This document shows positions 1 through 7,461 of a stretch of 15,887 bases of DNA, piece after piece. Where the stretch lies: NCBI GenBank assembly GCA_024691625.1, contig JAILNL010000219.1, forward strand, positions 1-15,887, given 5' to 3'. Origin of the DNA: Schwartzia sp. (in: firmicutes). Its GTDB lineage: Bacteria > Bacillota > Negativicutes > Selenomonadales > Selenomonadaceae. The translations under genes and the position numbers were made by a program. Each line of letters opens with the position of its first letter. Within the stretch, counting starts at the first letter, position 1. The notes under the pieces are model-generated. The model was not told the origin of the DNA and searched no databases. It was given only the letters and a program-made list of their open reading frames with translations.

Positions 1-129
1 CAGCGTGTAAAACGCAAGATTGAGAAATACATGGAAGCCCGCGGCAATGATATTGATCTTACTATGATTTATAAAGGTCTTACAACAATCAACAGACGCC
101 TTAATGAAGCAGATGATGATTTGTTTTAA
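1..129 (+). CDS. 3' end of an unrecognised protein gene (last 42 codons)
   Basis: The first reading frame is open from the window edge to a TAA at 127-129 and gives a hydrophilic, charged C-terminus that begins QRVKRKIEKYMEARGNDI and ends in an acidic tail (NEADDDLF). There is no membrane segment and no cysteine. A strong hairpin terminator starts about 10 bases after the stop codon, which supports this being the true end of a gene and of its transcript. I do not recognise the family from this fragment. It is separated from the nuo operon by the terminator and about 385 bases, so a functional link to complex I is not implied. Confidence 0.65.
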   Translation, partial: QRVKRKIEKYMEARGNDIDLTMIYKGLTTINRRLNEADDDLF

Positions 130-138
130 CTGAAAACG

Positions 139-167
139 AAAAAGAACGCGAAAGCGTTCTTTTTTTT
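139..167 (+). terminator. Rho-independent terminator after the first gene
   Basis: AAAGAACGC (141-149) pairs perfectly with GCGTTCTTT (154-162) around a GAAA tetraloop. Flanking A and T bases can lengthen the stem by two pairs, and the T-run continues to 167. This is a classic intrinsic terminator and isolates the upstream gene from the nuo operon. Confidence 0.93.
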
Positions 168-183
168 ATGCCATAAAAGTTAC

Positions 184-197
184 AAATGTATACATTT
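184..197. promoter_or_regulatory. Perfect 14-bp palindrome, candidate operator
   Basis: AAATGTATACATTT is a perfect palindrome about 90 bases upstream of the nuo promoter. Its TGTATACA core recurs as part of another perfect palindrome, CTGTATACAG, at 495-504 just before nuoA. A second dyad, TATGA-N5-TCATA, lies at 225-239. The symmetry suits a dimeric regulator, but AT-rich palindromes occur by chance and I cannot name a binding protein. Confidence 0.3.
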
Positions 198-282
198 TTT
201 GTGGTTGTTGATTTGATAGTGTAATATGATATATTCATACATAAAACCCATAGTTTACATAATGGTTTTTTAAATAAAAGTA

Positions 283-311
283 TTGCATTAGTAAGTGTAA
301 AGAGGTATACT
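283..311 (+). promoter_or_regulatory. Sigma-A promoter of the nuo operon
   Basis: TTGCAT (283-288) and TATACT (306-311) are separated by 17 bases, close to the sigma-A consensus TTGACA-N17-TATAAT. Transcription would begin near 318, leaving a leader of about 200 nt before nuoA. No comparably good promoter is visible closer to nuoA, so this is the best candidate for driving the whole operon. Confidence 0.75.
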
Positions 312-317
312 AGGTTT

Positions 318-514
318 CGTAGTTATTTAGGATAACGAAATAAATTTGTTTCTTTGCTCAACTATTGCGTAAACGAAAGGGGTCTGTGTTGTGGCGGGTG
401 ATATACATATAGCCCGGACCTGAGGAATAAAACATACGGTTATCGTGTGCGCTGCATGCGATAGCCGTTCTTTCATATTGAAGTATATTGTTTACTGTAT
501 ACAGGCAGGAAGGA
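318..514 (+). other. Structured 5' leader of the nuo operon (no gene)
   Basis: This stretch has no convincing coding sequence. It contains several potential RNA stems: GTTAT/ATAAC (322-326 with 332-336), a near-palindrome at 337-352, and a bulged stem. In the bulged stem GGTC (381-384) pairs with GACC (417-420) and CGGG (395-398) with CCCG (413-416), leaving a 10-nt bulge on the 5' side. A long hairpin follows at 436-468. The leader is longer than translation of nuoA needs and may be regulatory, or a small RNA may end before nuoA. It matches no riboswitch class that I recognise. Confidence 0.45.
436..476 (+). terminator. Candidate attenuator hairpin ahead of nuoA
   Basis: Bases 436-450 pair with 454-468 to form a 15-bp stem, including three G-U wobbles, closed by a three-base loop (GCT). 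The following bases TTCTTTC are U-rich but interrupted, so termination would be partial at best. Lying between the promoter and nuoA, the hairpin could attenuate the operon, stabilise a processed 5' end, or end a small leader RNA. Hairpin formation is supported by the sequence; the regulatory role is inference. Confidence 0.4.
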
Positions 515-877
515 ATGAAAAACATGGGAGATTTTGGAGGACTTGGTATCTTTTTTGTTGTAACCCTGATTTTTCCGGTTACAGCGCTTATACCTGCATT
601 TTTGCTGCAACCGCGTCATCCGACGAAGCAGAAGGGAATCCCGTACGAGTGCGGTGTAGATACAATAGGAAAAACTTATGTGCAGTACAGGATCGGATAT
701 TTTCTTTATGCATTGATTTTTCTTGTGTTTGATATCGAGACTGTTTTTCTCTATCCCTGGGCAGTACGTTTCGGGGCGCTCGGACTTTTCGCGCTGCTTG
801 AAATGTTCCTGTTTCTCGGGATTTTGGGCCTCGGACTTTGGTATGCATGGAAGAAAGGAGCATTGTCATGGAAATAG
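515..877 (+). CDS. nuoA: NADH-quinone oxidoreductase subunit A (NuoA/ND3)
   Basis: Small membrane subunit of respiratory complex I, which helps form the interface of the quinone site between the membrane arm and the peripheral arm. The 120-residue product has three hydrophobic segments. The family-specific loop between the first two contains YECGVDTIG, followed by [19 protein letters not shown] with the conserved acidic pair of the second membrane helix. I chose ATG 515, with AGGA at 507-510; ATG 524 has AGGA at 511-514 and is an equally possible start, which would remove three residues. The frame is also open from a TTG at 488, but that has no ribosome site. It is the first gene of the operon and overlaps nuoB by 10 bases. 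Length is normal for the family. Confidence 0.93.
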   Translation: MKNMGDFGGLGIFFVVTLIFPVTALIPAFLLQPRHPTKQKGIPYECGVDTIGKTYVQYRIGYFLYALIFLVFDIETVFLYPWAVRFGALGLFALLEMFLFLGILGLGLWYAWKKGALSWK

Positions 878-1392
878 TGGATATTGTACCTCCGATTCTT
901 AAAGATAATGTCATCGTAACGAAAGTAGACCAGCTCTTCAAATGGGCTCATGGAAACTCCATCTGGCCCCTTTCTTCGGGACTGGCATGCTGCGCAATTG
1001 AAATGATGAGCTGTGCCGCGTCGCGTTTTGACCTTTCGCGTTTCGGATATGAGGTATTCCGTCCGTGTCCGCGTCAGGCAGACCTGCTTATTGTTGCGGG
1101 AACGCTGACATGGAAGATGGCGACACCGATTGTCCGTCTGTATGAGGAAATGCCGGAACCTAAATATGTAATCGCTATGGGCAACTGCCCGATTGCCGGC
1201 GGTCCGTTTGCTGATTCATATGCTGTTGTGCCCGGAATCGACACAATTCTTCCGGTAGATGTGTATATCCCGGGATGCCCGCCGCGTCCTGAGGCTCTTA
1301 TTGAAGGAATGCTTAAACTCAAGGAGCTTATTATGCACCCTGAGCTTAAAGAGCAGACTGCACCGCAGGAAAAGAAGGTGGCAGGAGTATGA
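868..1392 (+). CDS. nuoB: NADH-quinone oxidoreductase subunit B (NuoB/PSST), cluster N2
   Basis: Iron-sulfur subunit that carries the terminal 4Fe-4S cluster N2, which passes electrons to quinone. The 174-residue product shows the expected ligands: the adjacent pair Cys41-Cys42 in [10 protein letters not shown], Cys107 in [11 protein letters not shown], and Cys137 in [16 protein letters not shown]. The [13 protein letters not shown] stretch (67-79) is also diagnostic. The GGPF-DSY form between the last two ligands has one residue more than the Thermus protein, as I recall from archaeal and other complexes lacking the NADH module. ATG 868 follows GAAAGGAG at 853-860 with 7-base spacing. An in-frame ATG at 838 lies inside nuoA and is unlikely. 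Its stop overlaps the nuoC start as ATGA. Confidence 0.97.
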   Translation: MEIVDIVPPILKDNVIVTKVDQLFKWAHGNSIWPLSSGLACCAIEMMSCAASRFDLSRFGYEVFRPCPRQADLLIVAGTLTWKMATPIVRLYEEMPEPKYVIAMGNCPIAGGPFADSYAVVPGIDTILPVDVYIPGCPPRPEALIEGMLKLKELIMHPELKEQTAPQEKKVAGV

Positions 1393-1898
1393 AAACGTAT
1401 GTTGATGCAGCGGCGCTGGAGGATATAAAGCGTAGATTTCCTGCTGTGGAATATTCGGGAGAGGAAGCAAAGCCGGCAGTCTACATTTCTGCTGATGAGC
1501 TTATTGCTCTTTTGAAGTTCCTGCGTGACGAAATGGGATTTACCCGCATGGAAAATCTCACTGCTGTTGATTACAAGACGTACTTTGAGATGGTATATCA
1601 TCTTTTTGCATGGAAAACAGCGGATACGTGCAAAGATTCCGCAGATGAGAATTTATGGATTACAGTCAAGGTGAAGCTCGACCATGAAAATCCTGAGATT
1701 CCGTCTGTTACTTCCGTATTTTCGGGTTCTGAGTTTGAAGAGCGCGAGGTATATGACCTTATGGGGATAAATATCACGGGTCACCCGGACCTTCGCCGTA
1801 TACTGCTTTGGGAAGGTTTCCCGGGACATCCGCTCAGAAAGGATTACAAGCAGATTGCACCACCGTTTGTGGAGCGTATTACGAGGAGGGGACACTGA
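1389..1898 (+). CDS. nuoC: NADH-quinone oxidoreductase subunit C (NuoC, 30 kDa)
   Basis: Peripheral-arm subunit that packs against NuoD and NuoI and has no redox centre of its own. The 169-residue product carries the 30-kDa signature near its C-terminus: [18 protein letters not shown], then [18 protein letters not shown]. The N-terminal half has the usual alpha/beta fold region with the conserved MENLTAVDY. The start codon overlaps the nuoB stop (ATGA at 1389-1392), indicating translational coupling, with AAGGTG at 1375-1380 as ribosome site. It is a stand-alone NuoC, not the NuoCD fusion of enterobacteria, and ends one base before the nuoD start. Confidence 0.96.
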   Translation: MKTYVDAAALEDIKRRFPAVEYSGEEAKPAVYISADELIALLKFLRDEMGFTRMENLTAVDYKTYFEMVYHLFAWKTADTCKDSADENLWITVKVKLDHENPEIPSVTSVFSGSEFEEREVYDLMGINITGHPDLRRILLWEGFPGHPLRKDYKQIAPPFVERITRRGH

Positions 1899-1899
1899 G

Positions 1900-2997
1900 A
1901 TGGCGGGTACAGAAACATATACCCTTAACATGGGACCGCAGCATCCAAGTACACATGGTGTACTGCGTGTCCAGCTTGAGCTCGACGGAGAAAATATAAT
2001 CAGTGCTACACCTATCATGGGTTATCTGCACCGCGGTGTCGAGAAAATGCTTGAAAATCGTACCTATGTTCAGGGCGTACCATACACGGACCGTCTTGAT
2101 TACGTGTCTTCTATGAATAATAACTTCGGCTACTGCCGTGCGGTGGAAGAGCTTGCCGGAATAGAGGTGCCGGAGCGTGCCGAATATATCCGCGTTATTG
2201 TTGCGGAGCTGAACCGTATAGCAAGCCATCTTGTTTTTATCGGGTCCCTGGCTATTGATTTGGGCGCCAGCACAGGTATGCTTTATACCTTCCGTGACCG
2301 CGAGGAGATTCTGGATTTATTTAACCTCGTGTGCGGCGCGCGAATGACGTTCCACTACATCCGCATAGGCGGTGTGAATCGTGATGTTCAGCCTGAGTTT
2401 ATTGAGAAAACATATAAATTCCTGGAGCATGTTCCTGAATTTATGGAGGAATACAAAAAGATTCTTCTCGGGAACGAGATTTTCATGAGCCGTCTTAAGG
2501 GGATTTCAAAACTGTCGCAGGAAACTGCGCTCTCACATAACATGACGGGTCCGAATATCCGTGCCACGGGTATACCGTACGACATCCGAAAGGTTGACGG
2601 CTACAGTGTATATCCGAAGTTCGATTTCAATGTTGTAACCGGAAAGAACGGGGACAACTGGGACCGTTTCAATGTACGCTACAATGAAATTTTTGAAAGC
2701 GCGAAGATTGTAAAGCAGGCACTTGACGGACTTCCTGAGGGACCTTTCATGGCAAAGGTGCCGAAGGTACTGCGTCCTCCCAAGGGAGAAGTATTCAGCC
2801 GTACGGAGGGTACGCGCGGAGAGCTTGGCTTTTATATTGTAAGCGACGGCTCCACAAAGCCGTACCGCGTACATATCCGCAGACCGTCCTTCGTCAATAT
2901 GCAGGGACTTAATGACATGTGCAAGGGTTATCTTATCGGCGACTCGGTCGCTGCGTTCTCGGCCATCGATCCTCTGATGGGCGAGGTAGACTGCTGA
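1900..2997 (+). CDS. nuoD: NADH-quinone oxidoreductase subunit D (NuoD, 49 kDa), quinone-site subunit
   Basis: Peripheral subunit related to the large subunit of NiFe hydrogenases. With NuoB it forms the quinone-reduction pocket. The 365-residue product opens with TLNMGPQHPSTHGVLR. His19 and Tyr68 (in DRLDYV) have the same 49-residue spacing as the quinone-head-group His38/Tyr87 pair of the Thermus protein. Other signatures are RAEYIRVIVAELNRIASHL, YIRIGGVNRD, and the C-terminal IDPLMGEVDC, which normally ends in Arg. The nickel-ligand cysteine pairs of hydrogenases are absent, as expected. ATG 1900 has GAGGAGGG at 1883-1890. The frame is open further upstream to 1855, but that part lies inside nuoC. 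Somewhat shorter than 400-residue family members. Confidence 0.96.
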   Translation: MAGTETYTLNMGPQHPSTHGVLRVQLELDGENIISATPIMGYLHRGVEKMLENRTYVQGVPYTDRLDYVSSMNNNFGYCRAVEELAGIEVPERAEYIRVIVAELNRIASHLVFIGSLAIDLGASTGMLYTFRDREEILDLFNLVCGARMTFHYIRIGGVNRDVQPEFIEKTYKFLEHVPEFMEEYKKILLGNEIFMSRLKGISKLSQETALSHNMTGPNIRATGIPYDIRKVDGYSVYPKFDFNVVTGKNGDNWDRFNVRYNEIFESAKIVKQALDGLPEGPFMAKVPKVLRPPKGEVFSRTEGTRGELGFYIVSDGSTKPYRVHIRRPSFVNMQGLNDMCKGYLIGDSVAAFSAIDPLMGEVDC

Positions 2998-3011
2998 AGG
3001 GAGAATGCGCA

Positions 3012-4055
3012 ATGGAAAATATAACCGTGGGAGCGGCTGCCGAATGGCTGCGCAGTCTCATTCTGTATATTATTGGGAATGAGCTTCTGACTGATATAGT
3101 CATGAAGTTCGTCGGGCTTGGTGCCTGCATTGCCGTTATTCTGACTGCAGCGATAGTTCTTACCTATGCGGAAAGAAAGGTCTGCGCTTTTATGCAGGTG
3201 CGCCTTGGACCGAACCGTGTAGGCGGACGATTCGGACTTCTCCAGCCTATAGCTGATATGCTGAAGCTCATGAGCAAGGAGGATATAATCCCAAACGGGT
3301 GTGACCGTGTTGTATGGGCTCTTTCTCCAATGCTTTTGTTTGTGCCGTCGGCATTGATTTACGGACTGTTTCCCTTTGATGAGGGGGCGGTTTTTGCGGA
3401 TGTTAATGTAGGTGTATTTCTGCTCCTGGCGATATCCTCACAGTCGGTGCTGCCTTTCCTCATGGGCGGCTACGCGTCCAACAGCAAATATGCATACATA
3501 GGCGGAATGCGTACTGTGGCACAGATGCTCAGCTATGAGGCTCCGATGGTATTTTCGCTTTTGGGTGTTGTGATGATAACAGGCTCTATGCGTATGAATG
3601 ATATTGTTGCGGCGCAGGCGGAAAACGTATGGTTTATCGTACTTCAGCCGATTGCCTTTATTATCTATATAATAACCGCAACTGCTGAGACGAATCGTAC
3701 GCCTTTTGACCTTGTTGAGGATGAATCGGAGATTGTCGCAGGACCTTTTGCTGAGTACAGCGGCATGCGCTGGGCGCTTTTCTTCCTGGCGGAGTACGCA
3801 AATCTTCTTTCTATATCTATTCTTACGACCACATTCTTCCTCGGAGGATGGCATGGACCTTTCCTGCCGGGTGTCGTGTGGTTCTGGCTTAAGGTGCTCC
3901 TTATGGTGTTTGTATTCATGTGGTTCCGCTGGACCTTCCCGCGTACAAGAATTGACCAGATGCTTTCATTCAGCTGGAAGGTGCTGCTGCCGCTTGCACT
4001 CGTAAATATGATGTTCACGGGAATCGGCGTTTATGTATGGCGTTCGATGATGTGA
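3012..4055 (+). CDS. nuoH: NADH-quinone oxidoreductase subunit H (NuoH/ND1)
   Basis: Membrane subunit that forms the quinone-access chamber and links quinone chemistry to the proton-pumping subunits. The 347-residue product has about eight hydrophobic segments. It carries YAERKVCAFMQVRLGPNRVG near residue 55, NRTPFDLVEDESEIVAGPF with the acidic loop residues Asp233, Glu236, Asp237, Glu238 and Glu240, AEYSGMRWALFFLAEY, and the C-terminal WFRWTFPRTRIDQ. ATG 3012 follows AAGGGAG at 2997-3003 with 8-base spacing. The frame extends upstream into nuoD, but that part is not coding for nuoH. Gene order D-H with no nuoE, F or G between them marks the compact eleven-gene version of the operon. Confidence 0.97.
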   Translation: MENITVGAAAEWLRSLILYIIGNELLTDIVMKFVGLGACIAVILTAAIVLTYAERKVCAFMQVRLGPNRVGGRFGLLQPIADMLKLMSKEDIIPNGCDRVVWALSPMLLFVPSALIYGLFPFDEGAVFADVNVGVFLLLAISSQSVLPFLMGGYASNSKYAYIGGMRTVAQMLSYEAPMVFSLLGVVMITGSMRMNDIVAAQAENVWFIVLQPIAFIIYIITATAETNRTPFDLVEDESEIVAGPFAEYSGMRWALFFLAEYANLLSISILTTTFFLGGWHGPFLPGVVWFWLKVLLMVFVFMWFRWTFPRTRIDQMLSFSWKVLLPLALVNMMFTGIGVYVWRSMM

Positions 4056-4072
4056 GGAGGGAATGACAGTTT

Positions 4073-4621
4073 ATGTTTGGAAAAGGTTTAATAACGGGCA
4101 TGCGTGTCACCCTCAAGCATTTTTTCGGGAAAAAGGCGACATTCTGCTACCCTGAGGAAAAGCTGCCGATGCCGGAGCGGTTCCGCGGAGGTCATTTGAA
4201 GCTTGACTACAAAAAATGTATCGCATGTCAGCTTTGCTCGATGGCATGTCCGAACGGAGCCATTGAGCTTAAGGTGGTTACCGACGCGCAGCGCAAAAGA
4301 CATCTGACAAGCTATATACATCACATGGGACGCTGCATGTATTGCGACCTTTGCATCGAGAATTGTGCGCTTCACAGTCTTCACTGGGATCAGAATTACG
4401 AAATATCTGCATATCACAGAGAAGCCTTTGATTATGAGGTGTTGACGGATTCTGACAGAGAGTATCTGAAGCAGGTCATGGAGGCGGCTGCGGCTAATCC
4501 GGCACCTCCAATCGTCCCGAAAAAACCGGTACCGCCGAAGCCTGCTGAAGCGGCAAAGCCTGAAAAGGAAGGCGAAAAAGCGGAGGAAAAGACAGAAACG
4601 GAGGGGAAGCCGAATGAATGA
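4073..4621 (+). CDS. nuoI: NADH-quinone oxidoreductase subunit I (NuoI/TYKY), two 4Fe-4S clusters
   Basis: Ferredoxin-like subunit that carries clusters N6a and N6b and hands electrons to N2 in NuoB. The 182-residue product has two ligand sets: Cys49-x2-Cys52-x2-Cys55-x3-Cys59-Pro and Cys88-x2-Cys91-x2-Cys94-x3-Cys98. The second set is followed by Ala where Pro is usual. From residue 142 to the end there is a low-complexity tail of about 41 residues rich in Pro, Lys, Glu and Ala (PKKPVPPKPAEAAKPEKEGE and onward), which is not part of the core family. With no NuoEFG in the operon, NuoI would be the outermost redox subunit and thus the likely electron entry point (inference). GAGGAGGGA at 4054-4062 is the ribosome site. 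It overlaps nuoJ by 8 bases. Confidence 0.96.
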   Translation: MFGKGLITGMRVTLKHFFGKKATFCYPEEKLPMPERFRGGHLKLDYKKCIACQLCSMACPNGAIELKVVTDAQRKRHLTSYIHHMGRCMYCDLCIENCALHSLHWDQNYEISAYHREAFDYEVLTDSDREYLKQVMEAAAANPAPPIVPKKPVPPKPAEAAKPEKEGEKAEEKTETEGKPNE

Positions 4622-5192
4622 AGCAGTGAATCTCATACACGGTGTCGTTAACTGGGGCATGGGAACCGCGGCAGACCTCGATATGGGAACGCTTATAGAC
4701 GCAAGTGTCTTTTACGCGCTCATGTGGGTTTCGGTACTTTCTGCTCTCGGTGTTGTGCTCTGTAAGAATGTAGTTCACAGCGCGCTTTTGCTTACGGCAT
4801 CATTTATCGGCGTAGGGTGTCTCTACATTTATATGTCATCTCCGTTTATTGGGGCAGTGCAGTTCCTGGTTTACGGCGGTGCGGTTGCAATTCTGATTGT
4901 CATGGCGCTGATGCTTACCCGCCGTGATGATATGTCGGAATCGAATCCGTCCAGAAATATCTGGTGCAGAGTCGGTGCGGCGGTAATTTCAGGGCTGTTC
5001 TTTTGCTGCATGGCTCTCGTCACGCTGCTTACGCCGTTCAAAAATGTTACCGTTGACCTTGGTGATTCCGTGACAGGCCTCGCGGATATGATGCTCACGA
5101 AATATATCATTCCCTTTGAGGTGGCGGCAGTACTTCTGCTCATAGCGATGATAGGGGCACTGGTTCTTGCAAAGGGGGCGCATGAATCATGA
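4614..5192 (+). CDS. nuoJ: NADH-quinone oxidoreductase subunit J (NuoJ/ND6)
   Basis: Membrane subunit next to NuoH and NuoK in the proton path. The 192-residue product has five hydrophobic segments with family motifs: NVVHSALLLTASFIGVGCLY, FIGAVQFLVYGGAVAILIV (third helix, the region that changes conformation in complex I), and near the C-terminus FEVAAVLLLIAMIGALVLAK. The N-terminus has about 30 extra residues before the first membrane helix. ATG 4614 overlaps the nuoI stop and follows GAGGGGAAG at 4601-4609; a second ATG four bases later is out of frame. It ends in an ATGA overlap with nuoK. Confidence 0.95.
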   Translation: MNEAVNLIHGVVNWGMGTAADLDMGTLIDASVFYALMWVSVLSALGVVLCKNVVHSALLLTASFIGVGCLYIYMSSPFIGAVQFLVYGGAVAILIVMALMLTRRDDMSESNPSRNIWCRVGAAVISGLFFCCMALVTLLTPFKNVTVDLGDSVTGLADMMLTKYIIPFEVAAVLLLIAMIGALVLAKGAHES

Positions 5193-5548
5193 TAGATATA
5201 TTCTCCCTTTCTGTAATGGACATCGTTAATTGGTCGCTTCATGTGGGACTTGCGCATTTTCTTCTTCTCGCTGCGGTGCTTTTCTCTATCGGACTTTACG
5301 GTCTTCTGACGAAAAAGGGCATTATTTCAACACTCATGTGTGTGGAGCTCATGCTCAACGCGGCAAATATCAACCTCGTTGCGTTTAACCACTATCGTCC
5401 GTTTCAGGATTTTTCAGGTCAGCTCATGGCTATTTTTTCGGTAGCGGTGGCAGCTTCCGAGGTGGCGGTCGGTATTGCTCTCGCGTTTCGTATTTATCGC
5501 GAACACGGAAGTATTCACGTTGATGAACTCAATAATATGAAAGGTTAG
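5189..5548 (+). CDS. nuoK: NADH-quinone oxidoreductase subunit K (NuoK/ND4L)
   Basis: Small three-helix membrane subunit with two buried glutamates in the proton path. The 119-residue product has Glu53 in MCVELMLNAANINLVAF and Glu91 in VAASEVAVGIALAF, corresponding to Glu36 and Glu72 of the E. coli protein. The product is about 20 residues longer than the usual 100, mainly through an N-terminal stretch before GLAHFLLLAAVLFSIG. The ATG at 5189 overlaps the nuoJ stop (ATGA). The internal ATG at codon 10 is a possible alternative start, but the overlap start fits the coupling seen elsewhere in the operon. Confidence 0.95.
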   Translation: MIDIFSLSVMDIVNWSLHVGLAHFLLLAAVLFSIGLYGLLTKKGIISTLMCVELMLNAANINLVAFNHYRPFQDFSGQLMAIFSVAVAASEVAVGIALAFRIYREHGSIHVDELNNMKG

Positions 5549-5562
5549 GAGGGAGCTTACGG

Positions 5563-7461
5563 ATGTCTGAATTTGCATTAACACACGCATGGCTTATCCC
5601 GCTGCTTCCGGCACTGGCCTTTGTTGTTATAGGGTTCTTCACACGGCTTGATAAAAGTATCTCGGCGAAGATTGCAATATCAATGATTTCGGTGTCCTTC
5701 CTGCTTGCTCTCGGAGTGCTGGCTGCGGTAATCAGCGGTCCGATAACGATGGACAATCCGCTCATTCAGAAGGTATTGTGGGCAAAGATGGGAACCCTGG
5801 AGCTTTCTATGGGTGTGCTTGTAGATCCCATGACAGCTATGATGCTCATCGTTGTCACAACAGTAGCTTTGCTGGTACAGATTTATTCTGTAGGATACAT
5901 GGAGCATGATCCGGGGGCAGGCCGTTTCTTCGCATTCCTGTCGCTTTTCGCATCTTCCATGCTGGGACTTGTTATCTCTGTAAATTTCCTGCAGATGTAT
6001 GCCTTTTGGGAGCTTGTCGGTGTCTGCTCGTATCTTCTTATAGGTTTCTACTATTACAAAATCTCTGCGCGGGAAGCCGCGAAAAAAGCATTCATCACTA
6101 CGCGTATCGGTGATTTTGGCATGCTGCTGGGTATACTGCTTCTGCAGATTACCTTCGGTACGCTGGATTTCATGGAGTTAAAGGAGCTTGTTCCGGCCTA
6201 TATCTGGATTTCGGGGACGGGATTCATGACGGTTGTAGGGCTTCTGCTTTTTATCGGACCTATCGGTAAATCAGGCCAGTTCCCGCTTCATGTGTGGCTG
6301 CCGGACGCTATGGAAGGCCCGACTCCTGTTTCGGCGTTGATTCATGCAGCGACGATGGTTGTTGCCGGCGTTTACCTTGTCGGACGCGCGTATTTTATCT
6401 TCAGCGCTCTGCCGGCAGTCATGACTGTTATTGCATGGATTGGCGGATTTACGGCGTTCTTTGCCGCGACGATTGCAATAACCCAGCGTCCGTTCAAACG
6501 CATTCTTGCGTATTCCACCATAAGCCAGCTCGGTTATATGATGCTTGCTCTGGGGGTGGGTTCGCTGACGGCTTCTATGTTCCATCTCATGACGCACGCT
6601 TTTTTCAAGGCGTTGCTGTTCCTCTGTGCCGGCGCGGTTATCGAGGCTATGAACGAGGAAGCAGATATCTTTAAGATGGGCGGTCTGCGGCACCGTATGC
6701 CTACAACGTTCAAATGTATGGCTGTAGGTGTACTGGCTATTGCAGGCGTTCCGCCGTTTGCGGGATTCTTTTCCAAAGATATGATTCTTGCTGCTGCCGC
6801 TGAGGTAAGTATGCCGCTTTATCTTCTGGCTGCGGCTACGGCATTCTTGACAGCGTTCTACATGGCGCGTCTTTTGTTCGTCGCTTTCTTCGGAGAGGTC
6901 AGAGAGGACTGCCCTGCTCACGAAACAAATTCCTATATGCGTATGCCGCTTGTTGTTCTTGCAGTGCTTGCGGTTGTCAGTGGTGCTTGGGGACATTTCG
7001 CGGGCTTTGGTGAATGGGTGTATTTCGGTGCGGTTCAGGAAGAGCATATTGATTTTATGATTGCCGGTTCTTCCGTTCTGCTGACTCTTATTGCATTTGC
7101 GCTTGCGTATGAGATTTATGTTGCAAAACGCTTCTCCGCGCATCTTCTGGCACAGCGGTTTGGTATTCTTTACACTCTCAGCTATAACAAATACTATGTT
7201 GATGAATTTTACACGATTGTGCGAAATACTTTCGTCGACAAGCTTGGCGCTGTACTGTACTGGTTTGACCTGCACGTTGTCGATGGTGTGGTAAACGGCC
7301 TTGCAAAGGGTGTAGGCTGCCTTTCCTGCGTGTTTACCGCACTGCAGAACGGACAGGCTCAGCGTTACGTGGCTGTGTTCTACTGCGGAGTTATTGTTCT
7401 TGTGGCGTATAGTGTTTTCTGTGCGGTTCGTATTCTTAATCTGCTGGGAGGTGCATTTTAA
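5563..7461 (+). CDS. nuoL: NADH-quinone oxidoreductase subunit L (NuoL/ND5), proton-pumping subunit
   Basis: Distal antiporter-like membrane subunit. The 632-residue length includes the C-terminal extension that forms the long lateral helix along the membrane arm. Conserved elements are visible: GPIGKSGQFPLHVWLPDAM with the channel lysine Lys236, then PTPVSALIHAATMVVAGVYL, FKRILAYSTISQLGYMMLAL, and MFHLMTHAFFKALLFLCAGA with its histidines and lysine. FFSKDMIL lies near the middle of the second half, and the C-terminal YNKYYVDEFY is typical of NuoL. TAGGAGGGAG at 5546-5555 gives a strong ribosome site. The stop codon shares one base with the nuoM start (TAATG). Confidence 0.97.
   Translation: MSEFALTHAWLIPLLPALAFVVIGFFTRLDKSISAKIAISMISVSFLLALGVLAAVISGPITMDNPLIQKVLWAKMGTLELSMGVLVDPMTAMMLIVVTTVALLVQIYSVGYMEHDPGAGRFFAFLSLFASSMLGLVISVNFLQMYAFWELVGVCSYLLIGFYYYKISAREAAKKAFITTRIGDFGMLLGILLLQITFGTLDFMELKELVPAYIWISGTGFMTVVGLLLFIGPIGKSGQFPLHVWLPDAMEGPTPVSALIHAATMVVAGVYLVGRAYFIFSALPAVMTVIAWIGGFTAFFAATIAITQRPFKRILAYSTISQLGYMMLALGVGSLTASMFHLMTHAFFKALLFLCAGAVIEAMNEEADIFKMGGLRHRMPTTFKCMAVGVLAIAGVPPFAGFFSKDMILAAAAEVSMPLYLLAAATAFLTAFYMARLLFVAFFGEVREDCPAHETNSYMRMPLVVLAVLAVVSGAWGHFAGFGEWVYFGAVQEEHIDFMIAGSSVLLTLIAFALAYEIYVAKRFSAHLLAQRFGILYTLSYNKYYVDEFYTIVRNTFVDKLGAVLYWFDLHVVDGVVNGLAKGVGCLSCVFTALQNGQAQRYVAVFYCGVIVLVAYSVFCAVRILNLLGGAF

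Noticed and set aside
318..480. 6S RNA in the nuo leader
   Set aside because: Length and promoter would fit, but the two ends do not pair into the long closing helix with a central bubble that defines 6S RNA.
488..514. TTG start for nuoA at 488
   Set aside because: It has no ribosome site, and the AGGAAGGA purine run lies downstream of it, pointing to ATG 515 or 524.
445..732. Open frame overlapping the leader and nuoA in another frame
   Set aside because: It shares bases with conserved nuoA, has no ribosome site, and covers the leader hairpin; it is a chance frame.
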